This document shows positions 1-7,551 of a DNA stretch of 12,383 nucleotides, piece by piece. Within the stretch, counting starts at the first letter, position 1. Each line of letters begins with the position of its first letter. A program made the position numbers and the translations under genes. The notes under the pieces were generated by a model, which had not been told where the DNA came from, did no database searches, and saw only the letters and a program-made list of their open reading frames with translations. Source of the DNA: Methanothrix sp. (GTDB lineage Archaea > Halobacteriota > Methanosarcinia > Methanotrichales > Methanotrichaceae); the NCBI GenBank assembly GCA_023229165.1, contig JALNZQ010000034.1:4514-16896 (forward strand), written 5' to 3'.

Positions 1-137
1 TGATCGAAATAGGCTGCTTTATAGACACAAAATGGCTTCATTGAAGTGGATAATTCTAGTCCGTAATTGTGAGGCTAATTGTTGGGTAGTTCTGCAGGTC
101 CATACCATAGTGATTCTATTAATTTTTATCGCAGTAC
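1..137. other. Intergenic tail downstream of the helicase operon
   Basis: This stretch follows the stop codon of the last gene of the minus-strand operon and runs to the window edge. It is AT-richer than the adjoining gene. I see no clear U-tract on the minus strand that would serve as an archaeal terminator, and no RNA gene. A plus-strand reading frame opens at 32 with a hydrophobic stretch, but it continues antisense into the helicase gene with a proline/serine-rich low-complexity translation, so I do not call it a gene. Confidence 0.5.
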
Positions 138-2579
138 TTACTCCCCCACCACCCTCTTCTTCCTCTCCGCGGCTTCCCGGGCCGCCGCCTCTTTGCCCAG
201 CACCCGCGCCACCGACTCGATGGCCTCCAGGTAGCGCACCATCTGATCCAGCCAGTTGATGAGATCTCCCTGGTAGGCGTACATGCCGTACCGGTCGGAG
301 AAGCTCTCGATGATCCCATCCGGGCTCTTGCCTTCTGCCCGCAGATCCAGGATGCGCAGCGATATGCTCTTCTGGACACAGCCGCAGTAGGGCGACTCCT
401 TGCAGGTGCAGCGCAAAAAGTCGCGGGAGAAGTCCATGCAGTACCTCTGCAGCTTGTTATCCAGCTCTCGCAGGTCGGCGCTGCTGAGCAGATCCAAAAA
501 GGAGCCGTGCAGCGCTCTCTGGGAGATCTGCATGTGCAATTTGATGGAGATGCGCTCGGCAAACTTGAGGTAAAGGGCCTCAAAGCTCTCCAGCGCCACC
601 GCCACTTCCAGGGGGCTCTTGCCCTTGGCGAGCAAGCGGACAATGCTGTCCACCTGCTCCGGGGCGAGGAAATGGGCTGCTGCCGCTTCGCCCAGGCGCG
701 TTGGGATTATGCCCTTCACCAGCTTCGCCTTTTCCAGGGATGCGAGTGAGCTGTTCAGGTCATCCAGGCCCACGGTAAGGGCGTGCAGCCGCTCCAGCTC
801 TTCTCGTGAGCGGGCGGCTACGGCATTGGCCAGCACCTCCTCTTGCTGCTGCGCCTCGGAAAACTCCGGTGCCACGTCCTCCATCTGGCCGTTTAGCAAG
901 GCCAGGGCCATCTCATCCTCCGACTCGCTGCGCCCGGAAGAGAAACGCCGTCCCGGCTCGGCAAGGATGTAGACCAGGCCCTTGTCATGGTAGCCCGGCC
1001 TCCCTGCCCGGCCCAGCATCTGGTTGAACTCATGCACATTCAGCCACTCGATGCCCATGGCCAAAGACTCGAAGACCACCTGCGAGGCGGGAAAGTCCAC
1101 GCCGGCAGCCAGAGCAGCCGTGGTGACCACGGTGTGAATCTTTCCCGCCCCGAATAGTTCCTCGACCTTCTTTCTCTCGGGATACTGCAGGCCGGCATGA
1201 TAGGCGGCAGCGCCGGGAATGGCATCGGCCAAGTTGTAGCAGTTCTTTCGGGAATTGGTGAATATAATGGTCTGGCCCCGGTAGCCCGTGGAGGATGTCA
1301 ATGCCTGCGCTTCTTTGGACAGCTCCCGGAGGAGCTTACGCTTCTCCGGCCCGGAGGAAAAGATGAGGTGCCGCTCGATTGGCACCGGTCGCAATGAATA
1401 CTCCACCAGCGTTGCTCCCAGGCGTTTGGCTAAAGCGGCCGGGTTTCCCACTGTGGCAGAGAGGAAGATGAACTGGGCTTTTGGGGCAGCGTTCTTCAGC
1501 CGGGCGATCATGCCCGCCAGCCTATGGCCGCGCTCGGCATCCTCCAGCATGTGAACCTCGTCGATGACGACTGTGCCCACGCGCCCCAGACTCTTCTTGG
1601 TGCGAATCACCTGGTCTATGCCCTCGTAAGTTCCGGCGATGATGTCTGCGCTCAGGCTCTGGGGAATATTGCGCCCCTTTCCTAAACGAATGCGGCTTAC
1701 GCCCACTCGGATGGATGTTTGAAAGCCCAATTCCCTGTATGCGCTAAGCTGATCAAACTTCTGATTGGCCAACGCCACGAGCGGCACTAAAAAGAGCAGC
1801 TTTCCCTTATTCTCCATCAGATTCTTGACTCCGGCCATCTCACCGATGAGGCTCTTGCCCGTGGCCGTGGCCGAGACGACAAGCTGATTTCGTCCCTCCA
1901 AAAGGCCAGCCTGCACCGACCTGGACTGCACCGGCAAAAGCCTGGTCAGCCTCTTCATGAGCAGCTCCTTAAGGGCCTTAGGCAGGGCAATGGACTCCAG
2001 AGGAAGAGTCGGCTCTTCTTTGCTCGCAGGGATGGTGTCAAAGCGGGTAAGCTCCGGCTCCAGCCTCTGCAAAGATAGCAGGCTAACCACATCGTCCAGG
2101 CTCCTCCTGGTCTTCAAGATCCGGGCCAGATGAGCCTTGGCAGGGCGGCTGAGGCCCCTAAAGTCCGCCTCGCGTAAAAGCTCAGCCGCGGCGCAGTTCT
2201 CGCAGATGCGCCTGCCCTTGTAGGTTATAGCATCCTGCTCGACGTAAGTGACTCTTCTCTGGCCGAGGCAATGATTGCAGACCTGCACGAACCTGTATCC
2301 GAGCTGATAAGACGCCAAAAGCTCGATGAACTTCTTTTCCATTACGCAGTCGCCACGGGCAAGATAGATGGCCGCAGCCTTGCGCAGCATTCGCAAAGCG
2401 TCCTCGGGAGGAAGGAACTTCTCGGCCTCATCACCCTTTTTCACCAGGAATTTGAAGACCCTCGGTCCCTGGGGCATATCCTTTAAACGCAGATATCCCT
2501 CAAAAAGAACCTTGCTGCCGCTCTGAGGCAGTAATAGTATGCGGGACCGGTCCGCCTGAGCCAAAACCTGAAAAGTCAT
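138..2579 (-). CDS. Archaea-specific Ski2-like superfamily II helicase (ASH-Ski2/COG1202 type, DUF5814-like)
   Basis: An ATP-dependent SF2 nucleic-acid helicase of 813 residues, probably acting on RNA. Visible motifs in order are Walker A ATATGKS (237-243), DEVH box (340-343), SAT motif III (374-376), TTAALAAGVDFP (motif V region, about 486-497) and QMLGRAGRPG motif VI (520-529). The N-terminal 200 residues are not helicase core and carry a CxxC...CxxC zinc-finger pattern (C101, C104, C126, C129). The C-terminal part is helical and holds a second cysteine cluster (C724, C726, C732, C734, with C714 nearby). This layout fits the archaea-specific Ski2-like family. From the literature as I recall it, ASH-Ski2 proteins partner with aRNase J in Thermococcales RNA processing. 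It is the last gene of the psmB-aCPSF1 operon, 12 bases after the preceding regulator, and its ribosome site is weak. The family is solid; the substrate is inferred. Confidence 0.88.
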   Translation of the reverse strand: MTFQVLAQADRSRILLLPQSGSKVLFEGYLRLKDMPQGPRVFKFLVKKGDEAEKFLPPEDALRMLRKAAAIYLARGDCVMEKKFIELLASYQLGYRFVQVCNHCLGQRRVTYVEQDAITYKGRRICENCAAAELLREADFRGLSRPAKAHLARILKTRRSLDDVVSLLSLQRLEPELTRFDTIPASKEEPTLPLESIALPKALKELLMKRLTRLLPVQSRSVQAGLLEGRNQLVVSATATGKSLIGEMAGVKNLMENKGKLLFLVPLVALANQKFDQLSAYRELGFQTSIRVGVSRIRLGKGRNIPQSLSADIIAGTYEGIDQVIRTKKSLGRVGTVVIDEVHMLEDAERGHRLAGMIARLKNAAPKAQFIFLSATVGNPAALAKRLGATLVEYSLRPVPIERHLIFSSGPEKRKLLRELSKEAQALTSSTGYRGQTIIFTNSRKNCYNLADAIPGAAAYHAGLQYPERKKVEELFGAGKIHTVVTTAALAAGVDFPASQVVFESLAMGIEWLNVHEFNQMLGRAGRPGYHDKGLVYILAEPGRRFSSGRSESEDEMALALLNGQMEDVAPEFSEAQQQEEVLANAVAARSREELERLHALTVGLDDLNSSLASLEKAKLVKGIIPTRLGEAAAAHFLAPEQVDSIVRLLAKGKSPLEVAVALESFEALYLKFAERISIKLHMQISQRALHGSFLDLLSSADLRELDNKLQRYCMDFSRDFLRCTCKESPYCGCVQKSISLRILDLRAEGKSPDGIIESFSDRYGMYAYQGDLINWLDQMVRYLEAIESVARVLGKEAAAREAAERKKRVVGE

Positions 2580-2591
2580 TCTTAAAAATAT

Positions 2592-3380
2592 TTACCCTAA
2601 AGTGAGGTCTATAAGCTCGTACTTCAGGCCCTCCGACTCCAAGCGCGTAAGAAGCCCCGGAATCTGCTCATCCACACTAACGATCACGGAGCTGATGCCA
2701 TGATATGCCGCCTCGACTGCGAACTCCTTGGCCCCGAAGATGATATCAGGCTCGCGCCCCACTTTTCGCAGCGACACCAATGCCTCGATACCAAGGCAGC
2801 CCACATTCTTCACTTTAGCGAGCTGACAATGCAGCGCCGACAAATCAACCTTGCCGGAGCCACCATTCTGCACTCGCGGCACCTTGCAGAGGATAATCCT
2901 TCCCTCATCAAGGCTTATCAGTCCCCGCAGGTCTGATACGCCCACATCCTCTCCGGCCTTTGCGTCGCCAATGACAACTCCGCTCGCCTCTATTCCTTCT
3001 TTTTTATTGGCATAAAGAAGGCCGCCGCGCATCTCCAGGGATACCCGCTCGCCCTCCGCCAGATCAGCTTCAGCGATGGCCGCCCAGACAGAAACATGGC
3101 TGATGATCTCCTCCATCACCACACGTGCATATCGCTTCAGCTCAGCGGCACTCTCCAGCAACCACTCCACTCCCTCTTTGGTGATGCGATAACGCATTCG
3201 CCCATCCGTGGTCACCAACCCATCCACTACCAACTCCTTGATGTACTCGGATATGGCCTGGGGAGTTACGCCCAGACTCTCAGCCACCTCCTTTTGTCGA
3301 AGGTTAGGCTGATGGGCGGCGATTTCCACTAGAATCTGAAAACGCGAGCTTTCACGCTTGCTCTGTAGCACACTCGCCAT
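2592..3380 (-). CDS. Winged helix-turn-helix transcriptional regulator (COG1497-like)
   Basis: A 262-residue predicted DNA-binding protein. Residues about 12-75 form a winged HTH: the helix pair LRQKEVAESLGVTPQAIS leads into a wing that includes MRYRITKEG, as in MarR/TrmB-like archaeal regulators. The remainder (about 80-262) is a mixed alpha/beta domain with no motif I recognise, and could be a ligand-sensing or oligomerisation domain. The size and layout match the euryarchaeal COG1497 'predicted transcriptional regulator' group, which has no established function that I know of. The ATG sits directly after the stop of the upstream gene, with a GAGG Shine-Dalgarno (3389-3392) 8 bases away inside that gene, so the two are translationally linked. 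Its position between aCPSF1 and a helicase gene suggests, without proving, a link to RNA metabolism or autoregulation of this operon. Confidence 0.8.
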   Translation of the reverse strand: MASVLQSKRESSRFQILVEIAAHQPNLRQKEVAESLGVTPQAISEYIKELVVDGLVTTDGRMRYRITKEGVEWLLESAAELKRYARVVMEEIISHVSVWAAIAEADLAEGERVSLEMRGGLLYANKKEGIEASGVVIGDAKAGEDVGVSDLRGLISLDEGRIILCKVPRVQNGGSGKVDLSALHCQLAKVKNVGCLGIEALVSLRKVGREPDIIFGAKEFAVEAAYHGISSVIVSVDEQIPGLLTRLESEGLKYELIDLTLG

Positions 3381-3899
3381 TTAAAAGTCCTCAACGTAAG
3401 GCTCAATGCGCTGGCCCCTCACAGCGAGGCCCTCCGCTCTCTTGGCCACGCCGCGAATAAATATCTGGCTGAGTCCCAGCTCTCGAGAAAGGTTGGATAG
3501 ACTATTATTGCCGCCATTGACCATCGTCTGCAACTTCTCGATCACTGTACGCAGCTCCTCGTCGGACATGAAGGTAAGGCTGATCAACTCACTGAGATCC
3601 TCCATGGTAGCGCCGAAGCTGGCCTGCACGCGAGAGTACGTGGAATGATACTCTTTCTCGGGACTTGCTCCTGGTTCTGGCACCCTCCACTTGGTTTCGA
3701 TAAGGCCGCTCTTTCGCAGTAGTGCCACGCTTCTGTGAACGCTTGCTTCGTCGCCGATAAGCATTGCCAGCTCACGCTCAGTATGCCATTCTCGACTCAA
3801 TTCGTCGAAGATCTTCTTATGGACATCGGAGCCGAAGGCCTGCAATAATGGGACCAGATCTGATGGATCGTTGATGATCCGCGTTCTCTTTCCCGTCAC
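3381..3899 (-). CDS. Two-HTH archaeal transcriptional regulator (ArsR-like, possibly EarA-related)
   Basis: A 172-residue predicted transcription factor. Residues about 16-95 resemble an ArsR-type winged HTH: ELAMLIGDEASVHRSVALLR is the recognition region, followed by a wing containing EKEYHSTYSR. A second HTH-like segment is visible at about 130-160 (SLSNLSRELGLSQIFIRGVA). Two HTH units in a chain of about 170 residues recall the EarA family, first described as an archaellum operon activator in Methanococcus, but I cannot confirm this without a profile search and there are no archaellum genes here. Translation starts at GTG, supported by a GAGGT ribosome site at 3905-3909, 5 bases upstream. 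An ATG slightly upstream is out of frame and closes after five codons. The stop abuts the next gene's ATG. A possible internal promoter lies in the 54-base gap after aCPSF1. Confidence 0.75.
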   Translation of the reverse strand: MTGKRTRIINDPSDLVPLLQAFGSDVHKKIFDELSREWHTERELAMLIGDEASVHRSVALLRKSGLIETKWRVPEPGASPEKEYHSTYSRVQASFGATMEDLSELISLTFMSDEELRTVIEKLQTMVNGGNNSLSNLSRELGLSQIFIRGVAKRAEGLAVRGQRIEPYVEDF

Positions 3900-3930
3900 A
3901 AAGAACCTCGCATTAGTATTATCTCTCTAA

Positions 3931-3946
3931 TTTGATAAAGCTTTTG
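3931..3946 (-). promoter_or_regulatory. Possible internal promoter before the two regulator genes
   Basis: Read on the minus strand, CAAAAG (BRE-like, 3941-3946) is followed directly by CTTTATCA (3933-3940), resembling an archaeal BRE/TATA pair. The expected start would fall near 3911, just upstream of the GAGGT site and GTG codon of the first regulator. This could give the regulator and helicase genes transcription independent of psmB-aCPSF1. The match is imperfect and the stretch is AT-rich anyway. Confidence 0.3.
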
Positions 3947-3953
3947 AATATCA

Positions 3954-5861
3954 TCAAATCAGCCTTATCGTCTCCAGATTCATGGGCGCCATGGTCGGTA
4001 TCCTGTACCTTTTGTAAATGGAGCTGGCTAAATCGAGGCAGTTGCCCTCTTCGCCGTGGTTGGTGAGGACCCGGCCTGGCTTGGGATAGATGCGGCGCAT
4101 GTATTCCATGAGCTGCTGACGATCGGAGTGTCCGGAAAAGCCGTCCACCGTGGTTACCTCAAGGTTAATCTTCACCGTCTGGGTCTTGCCCTCTACGGAA
4201 AGGGGCAATTCCTTCCATCCTTTCTGAATGCGCCTTCCTAAAGTTCCTTCTGCCTGGTATCCTACAATTACCAGTGTATTCTTCTCATCCGGGCCCAGTC
4301 GCTTGAGATACTCAAGAACCGGCCCACCGTTGAGCATGCCGCTTGTCGCCAGTATCACACAGGGCGGCCCTTCGATTATCTCCGTCCTCTGCTTGGGGCT
4401 CTCCACTTTCACAAAACACTGGGCCAGGAAGGGATTGATTCCTTTGTGGAATATGAGATCCCGAAGATCGTTATTGAGGTACTCGGGATATGTGGTGTGG
4501 ATAGCGGTAGCCTCGTAGATCATTCCGTCCAGACAGACTGGCACCTCATCTATGACCTTCTTTCGGATGGCTTCCTCCAGGACAACCATGACCTCCTGGC
4601 TGCGGCCCACAGAGAAGGCTGGAATGATGACTTTGCCGCCCTTGCTGATGGTTTCCTTGACCACGTTCATCAAAGTGATTTCTGCATCTTTCCTAGAGGG
4701 TTGAATGCTGTTAGTCCCTCCGTAGGTAGCCTCTGTCACAAGTGTTTCCAATCTCGGGAAATTGCATACTGCCGGATCGAAGAGCCTGGTTCGTTCGAAC
4801 TTTTGGTCTCCGGTAAAGGCTACATTGTAAAGGCCGTCTCCAATGTGGAAGTGGGCAATGGAGGAGCCCAGGATGTGGCCGGCATTGTGCATTGTCAATT
4901 TGGTGTCGGGAGCAATGTCGGTTACATCACCGTAGTTGAGGGTAATGGTATGCTTGAGGGCCTCACGAACCATTGCAGAATCGTATGGCGACCTCTTTCC
5001 CTCGCGTCCGGCTATCTCAATATAATCGAGCTGCAAAAGCACAGCCAAATCCCTGGTAGGCGGAGTGCAGTAAATAGGCCCTTCGTAGCCGTATTTGTAG
5101 AGCATGGGAACAAGGCCGGCATGGTCCAGGTGAGCATGCGTCAAGACTACGGCATCGATCTGATTTAGTGGATAGACCTCTGGCACGTAGAGATACGGCG
5201 TAGCTGAGTCGTCCGATCCCACGTTTACGCCGCAGTCGATTATGATGCGCGACTCGGGAGTGGAAAGAAGCATGCAGCTTCTGCCTACCTCGCGACAGCC
5301 TCCCAGTGTGGTGATTCGAACCCACTGATCCTTGGAAGCTATATCTCGGTGGATCTTCCGGCCCACCGTGCGCAAGATGCTCTTTCGCTCCGTCTGCACA
5401 CTGCGCAGATAATCCTTAATGTTCGCGATGGTCGTCGAGCGTACCGGTGGAGTTCGGACCACTTTGGGTGTCCAGCCGATCAGCTTGGTTATCTCGCGTA
5501 GTGTTGCGCCATGGCGACCTATAACCAGGCCCGGCTTTTCCGCTTCGATCTGCACTTCTCCGGTCTCACCGTCAAAGTAATAGTTGGTGAGAACCGCTTC
5601 CTTAGGCACAACTTCCTGGATCTTGGTTATGGAGATTTCAGGTTCCGCCAATACCTTCAGGTCTGGGCGTACCACCACGCGTTTCCGAAGCTCCTTGGCC
5701 AGGTTGCGTATGATATCGCCATCGTCCGCCAGTTTCTTGGGGTCGTCGGTATAAATGACCAGCTCCGGACCCTCGAATTCCAGCCCCGTGACATTGATGT
5801 CCGGAGGCAGCTTGCTCTGCACCTTGCGTTTGAGCTCAAAAAGTACTTCTTCTACAGACAA
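3954..5861 (-). CDS. fttA: aCPSF1 / FttA, KH-domain beta-CASP ribonuclease and transcription termination factor
   Basis: Archaeal homologue of CPSF73: a zinc-dependent endoribonuclease and, in characterised archaea, the factor that cleaves U-rich nascent RNA and terminates transcription. The 635-residue length is normal. Residues 1-145 are the KH domains (GRHG loop at 115-118). The metallo-beta-lactamase fold follows, with HAHLDH (242-247), H329 in AGHILGSS and D352 in TGD. The beta-CASP part has E377 in TEAT, PAFSVGR (414-420), H578 in GHSD and H602 in NHGEE, so all metal and catalytic positions appear intact. Translation starts at TTG: no ATG or GTG lies in frame between it and the end of psmB, and the N-terminus lines up with known family members. 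It lies 20 bases after psmB. The proteasome/aCPSF1 pairing is a recognised archaeal neighbourhood. Confidence 0.96.
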   Translation of the reverse strand: MSVEEVLFELKRKVQSKLPPDINVTGLEFEGPELVIYTDDPKKLADDGDIIRNLAKELRKRVVVRPDLKVLAEPEISITKIQEVVPKEAVLTNYYFDGETGEVQIEAEKPGLVIGRHGATLREITKLIGWTPKVVRTPPVRSTTIANIKDYLRSVQTERKSILRTVGRKIHRDIASKDQWVRITTLGGCREVGRSCMLLSTPESRIIIDCGVNVGSDDSATPYLYVPEVYPLNQIDAVVLTHAHLDHAGLVPMLYKYGYEGPIYCTPPTRDLAVLLQLDYIEIAGREGKRSPYDSAMVREALKHTITLNYGDVTDIAPDTKLTMHNAGHILGSSIAHFHIGDGLYNVAFTGDQKFERTRLFDPAVCNFPRLETLVTEATYGGTNSIQPSRKDAEITLMNVVKETISKGGKVIIPAFSVGRSQEVMVVLEEAIRKKVIDEVPVCLDGMIYEATAIHTTYPEYLNNDLRDLIFHKGINPFLAQCFVKVESPKQRTEIIEGPPCVILATSGMLNGGPVLEYLKRLGPDEKNTLVIVGYQAEGTLGRRIQKGWKELPLSVEGKTQTVKINLEVTTVDGFSGHSDRQQLMEYMRRIYPKPGRVLTNHGEEGNCLDLASSIYKRYRIPTMAPMNLETIRLI

Positions 5862-5881
5862 TAGAACACATCCAAAAAAGA

Positions 5882-6502
5882 TTAAAGGAGCTTCATAATC
5901 TCTGAAAACTCCGGCTCGCCTACCTCCTGATATTTATCTGTGATTCTGACGAGCTCGATTTTATCGCCTGACGCGGAATCGCGTTTCATGGCATTATGAA
6001 TTGCCCTGGCAGCCAGCACCGTTCCATCTTCAATGCTTATGCCGGGCTTGTACATGGATTCCAAGACGCCGTAGGCGATGGGAGATCCTGAACCGGTGGA
6101 CACAACCTCACGCTCTTCGATCTGCCCGCCCAATGCATCAAGCGAATAAATCTTGGGGCCGTATCTGTCTACTCCGCCCATGACGAGTTGCACCATGAAG
6201 GGATAGTAGCGACGAGAAGAGAGTATATTGGCCAGCATGGAAGTTACAGCTTTAACTGTCATGCTCTCGCCTCTTTGCATCTTGTAGAGCCTTGCCTCCA
6301 CCTGAACCATCCGGACCAGTGATTGAGCATCCCCTACCGCACCAGCCGTAGTCAGACCCACCAGGTCATCGACCTGATAAATCTTCTTGGCGCTGCTGCT
6401 GGCTATGAAGCTGCCCATGGTAGCACGGCTCTCCGATGCAAGGACTACACCTCCATCGCAGAGTACACCTACCGTAGTTGTACCTTTGAACACCTCGACC
6501 AT
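5882..6502 (-). CDS. psmB: 20S proteasome beta subunit
   Basis: Catalytic beta subunit of the archaeal 20S proteasome, which degrades unfolded or tagged proteins in the cytoplasm together with alpha subunits and PAN/Cdc48-type ATPases. The 206-residue precursor begins with a seven-residue propeptide ending in Gly7. Autocleavage before Thr8 would give mature Thr1 in TTTVG, with Glu17 and Lys33 (mature numbering) in the expected active-site positions. GTGSGSPIAYGVLE (about 135-148) is the usual C-terminal proteasome signature. The ATG is supported by a GAGGT ribosome site at 6509-6513, 6 bases upstream. It is the first gene of the five-gene minus-strand operon and is followed after 20 bases by aCPSF1. 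No alpha subunit or ATPase lies in this window. Confidence 0.97.
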   Translation of the reverse strand: MVEVFKGTTTVGVLCDGGVVLASESRATMGSFIASSSAKKIYQVDDLVGLTTAGAVGDAQSLVRMVQVEARLYKMQRGESMTVKAVTSMLANILSSRRYYPFMVQLVMGGVDRYGPKIYSLDALGGQIEEREVVSTGSGSPIAYGVLESMYKPGISIEDGTVLAARAIHNAMKRDSASGDKIELVRITDKYQEVGEPEFSEIMKLL

Positions 6503-6554
6503 CTAATTACCTCAACTAAAATCAGAAAACGGACATGATGCTTTTTACTTCTGC

Positions 6555-6569
6555 TATATAAATACTTTC
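6555..6569 (-). promoter_or_regulatory. BRE/TATA promoter of the psmB operon
   Basis: On the minus strand GAAAGTA (BRE-like, 6563-6569) directly precedes TTTATATA (6555-6562), a near-consensus archaeal TATA box. Transcription would start around 6530-6535, giving a leader of about 30 bases that contains the GAGGT site of psmB. The TATA core also reads TATATAAA on the plus strand and could contribute to the divergent DUF63 gene, but the purine-rich BRE favours the minus direction. Confidence 0.75.
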
Positions 6570-6641
6570 CGCCGCCGCATTAAATGAGGGGATAATTGGC
6601 ACACGGTTTGCCTGAAATATGAGGCCGTACAAGACATTGAT

Positions 6642-7475
6642 GTGAACGACCTTGTCGACTTTTCCAGTCTTGCCGACTTTGTCCAAAAGTACTACATCGA
6701 TCCCATAATCTACGATACCAGCTACAATTCCGTGGATACCATCACATGGGCGATAATCCTGGGACTGGCCATACTTGGCCTGATAAAACTGTTTGGCCGC
6801 TGGGATCTTTTGATGGATGAGCGGCTGCTGATCACTACCCTGCCTTACGTCCTGGCTGGTTCGAGCTTGCGGGTGATCGAGGACGCAAATCTTGTTCCTG
6901 CGCCATGGAGATATCTTTTAATCACGCCGCTCATATTCTTCCTGGTCTTTCTAATTACGGCTGCCTGCTTGATCATCACCCGGAAGATCTGGGGCGAGAA
7001 GTTTCATGCAAAATATGCCGCCTTCGGCTTACTCTGGACATTTTTCAATCTGGTCGTTCTTTCCACGCTCGGATTTAAGAACTCCTGGGTCATAGCCGCC
7101 GTCTTCCTGATGGGCTCGGCCCTCGCAGGAGGCATCCTCATTTGCGGGCGTCATCTGTCCGCTCTGAAGTTTTTGGACGAAAGATTCAATCAAATGATCA
7201 TCTACGCCCATATGCTGGACGCCAGCTCAACCTACTTCGGTGTGGACTGGTTCTTCTACTACGAAAAGCACGTCGTTCCCACTTTTCTCATAAACCTGAC
7301 CGGCTCCGCTGCTATTATGTTTCCTCTCAAGCTGGCGATCCTATTGCCCATGCTCTACATGATCGACAAATCTCTGCAGGAGCCGTCCCTGCGAAATCTC
7401 ACCAAGCTGACCCTGATCACCCTGGGCCTGGCACCGGCGGTGCGCAATACGTTGCGGCTGGCCCTGGGAATCTGA
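6642..7475 (+). CDS. DUF63 family polytopic membrane protein
   Basis: A 277-residue euryarchaeal membrane protein of the DUF63 family, function unknown. The N-terminus YYIDPIIYDTSYN and the segments HMLDASSTYFGVD (190-202), EKHVVP (208-213) and GLAPAVRNTLRLALG (262-276) are the family's recognisable conserved stretches. About seven hydrophobic segments can be seen, at roughly 33-50, 62-76, 91-113, 124-144, 148-168, 214-240 and 254-270. The conserved polar residues D193, D202 and H210 next to membrane segments look like a functional site, but no reaction is known to me. Translation begins at GTG 6642; there is no in-frame ATG near it and only weak ribosome-site support. The start agrees with the usual family N-terminus. 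It is divergent from psmB and convergent with the secreted-protein gene, so it is probably monocistronic. Confidence 0.88.
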   Translation: MNDLVDFSSLADFVQKYYIDPIIYDTSYNSVDTITWAIILGLAILGLIKLFGRWDLLMDERLLITTLPYVLAGSSLRVIEDANLVPAPWRYLLITPLIFFLVFLITAACLIITRKIWGEKFHAKYAAFGLLWTFFNLVVLSTLGFKNSWVIAAVFLMGSALAGGILICGRHLSALKFLDERFNQMIIYAHMLDASSTYFGVDWFFYYEKHVVPTFLINLTGSAAIMFPLKLAILLPMLYMIDKSLQEPSLRNLTKLTLITLGLAPAVRNTLRLALGI

Positions 7476-7480
7476 ATGAC

Positions 7481-7488
7481 AAAAAAAA
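7481..7488 (-). terminator. U-tract for the minus-strand prenyl synthase unit
   Basis: A run of eight A on the plus strand is a U8 tract in the minus-strand transcript, about 62 bases after the stop of the secreted-protein gene. Archaeal 3' ends commonly form at such tracts, the substrate preference of aCPSF1/FttA. It lies just after the stop of the convergent DUF63 gene. Confidence 0.5.
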
Positions 7489-7509
7489 GCAAGAGACAAA
7501 AATCAGGGG

Positions 7510-7551
7510 GAAGCAGAACGCTTCTTGAACTTTATTTAGATTTATATTTTT
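7510..7551 (+). terminator. Hairpin and U-rich terminator of the DUF63 gene
   Basis: A five-base-pair hairpin (GAAGC, loop AGAAC, GCTTC, 7510-7524) is followed by a T-rich stretch at 7528-7551 with TTTATTTAG and TATTTTT. This lies 35-76 bases after the DUF63 stop and touches the last codon of the convergent gene. Archaea rely mostly on the U-rich part, so the hairpin may be incidental. Confidence 0.5.

Noticed and set aside
32..259. Plus-strand frame with a hydrophobic N-terminal segment and a weak TATA-like CTTTATAG upstream
   Set aside because: After about 36 codons it runs antisense into the helicase gene and becomes proline/serine-rich low-complexity sequence; no ribosome site.
4446..5168. 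240-codon plus-strand open frame
   Set aside because: Entirely antisense to the well-supported aCPSF1 coding region; an open shadow frame with no recognisable motifs or start signals.
6555..6562. TATATAAA as a promoter for the plus-strand DUF63 gene
   Set aside because: The BRE-like element is on the side that favours the minus strand, and the plus side lacks one; not enough to call it bidirectional.
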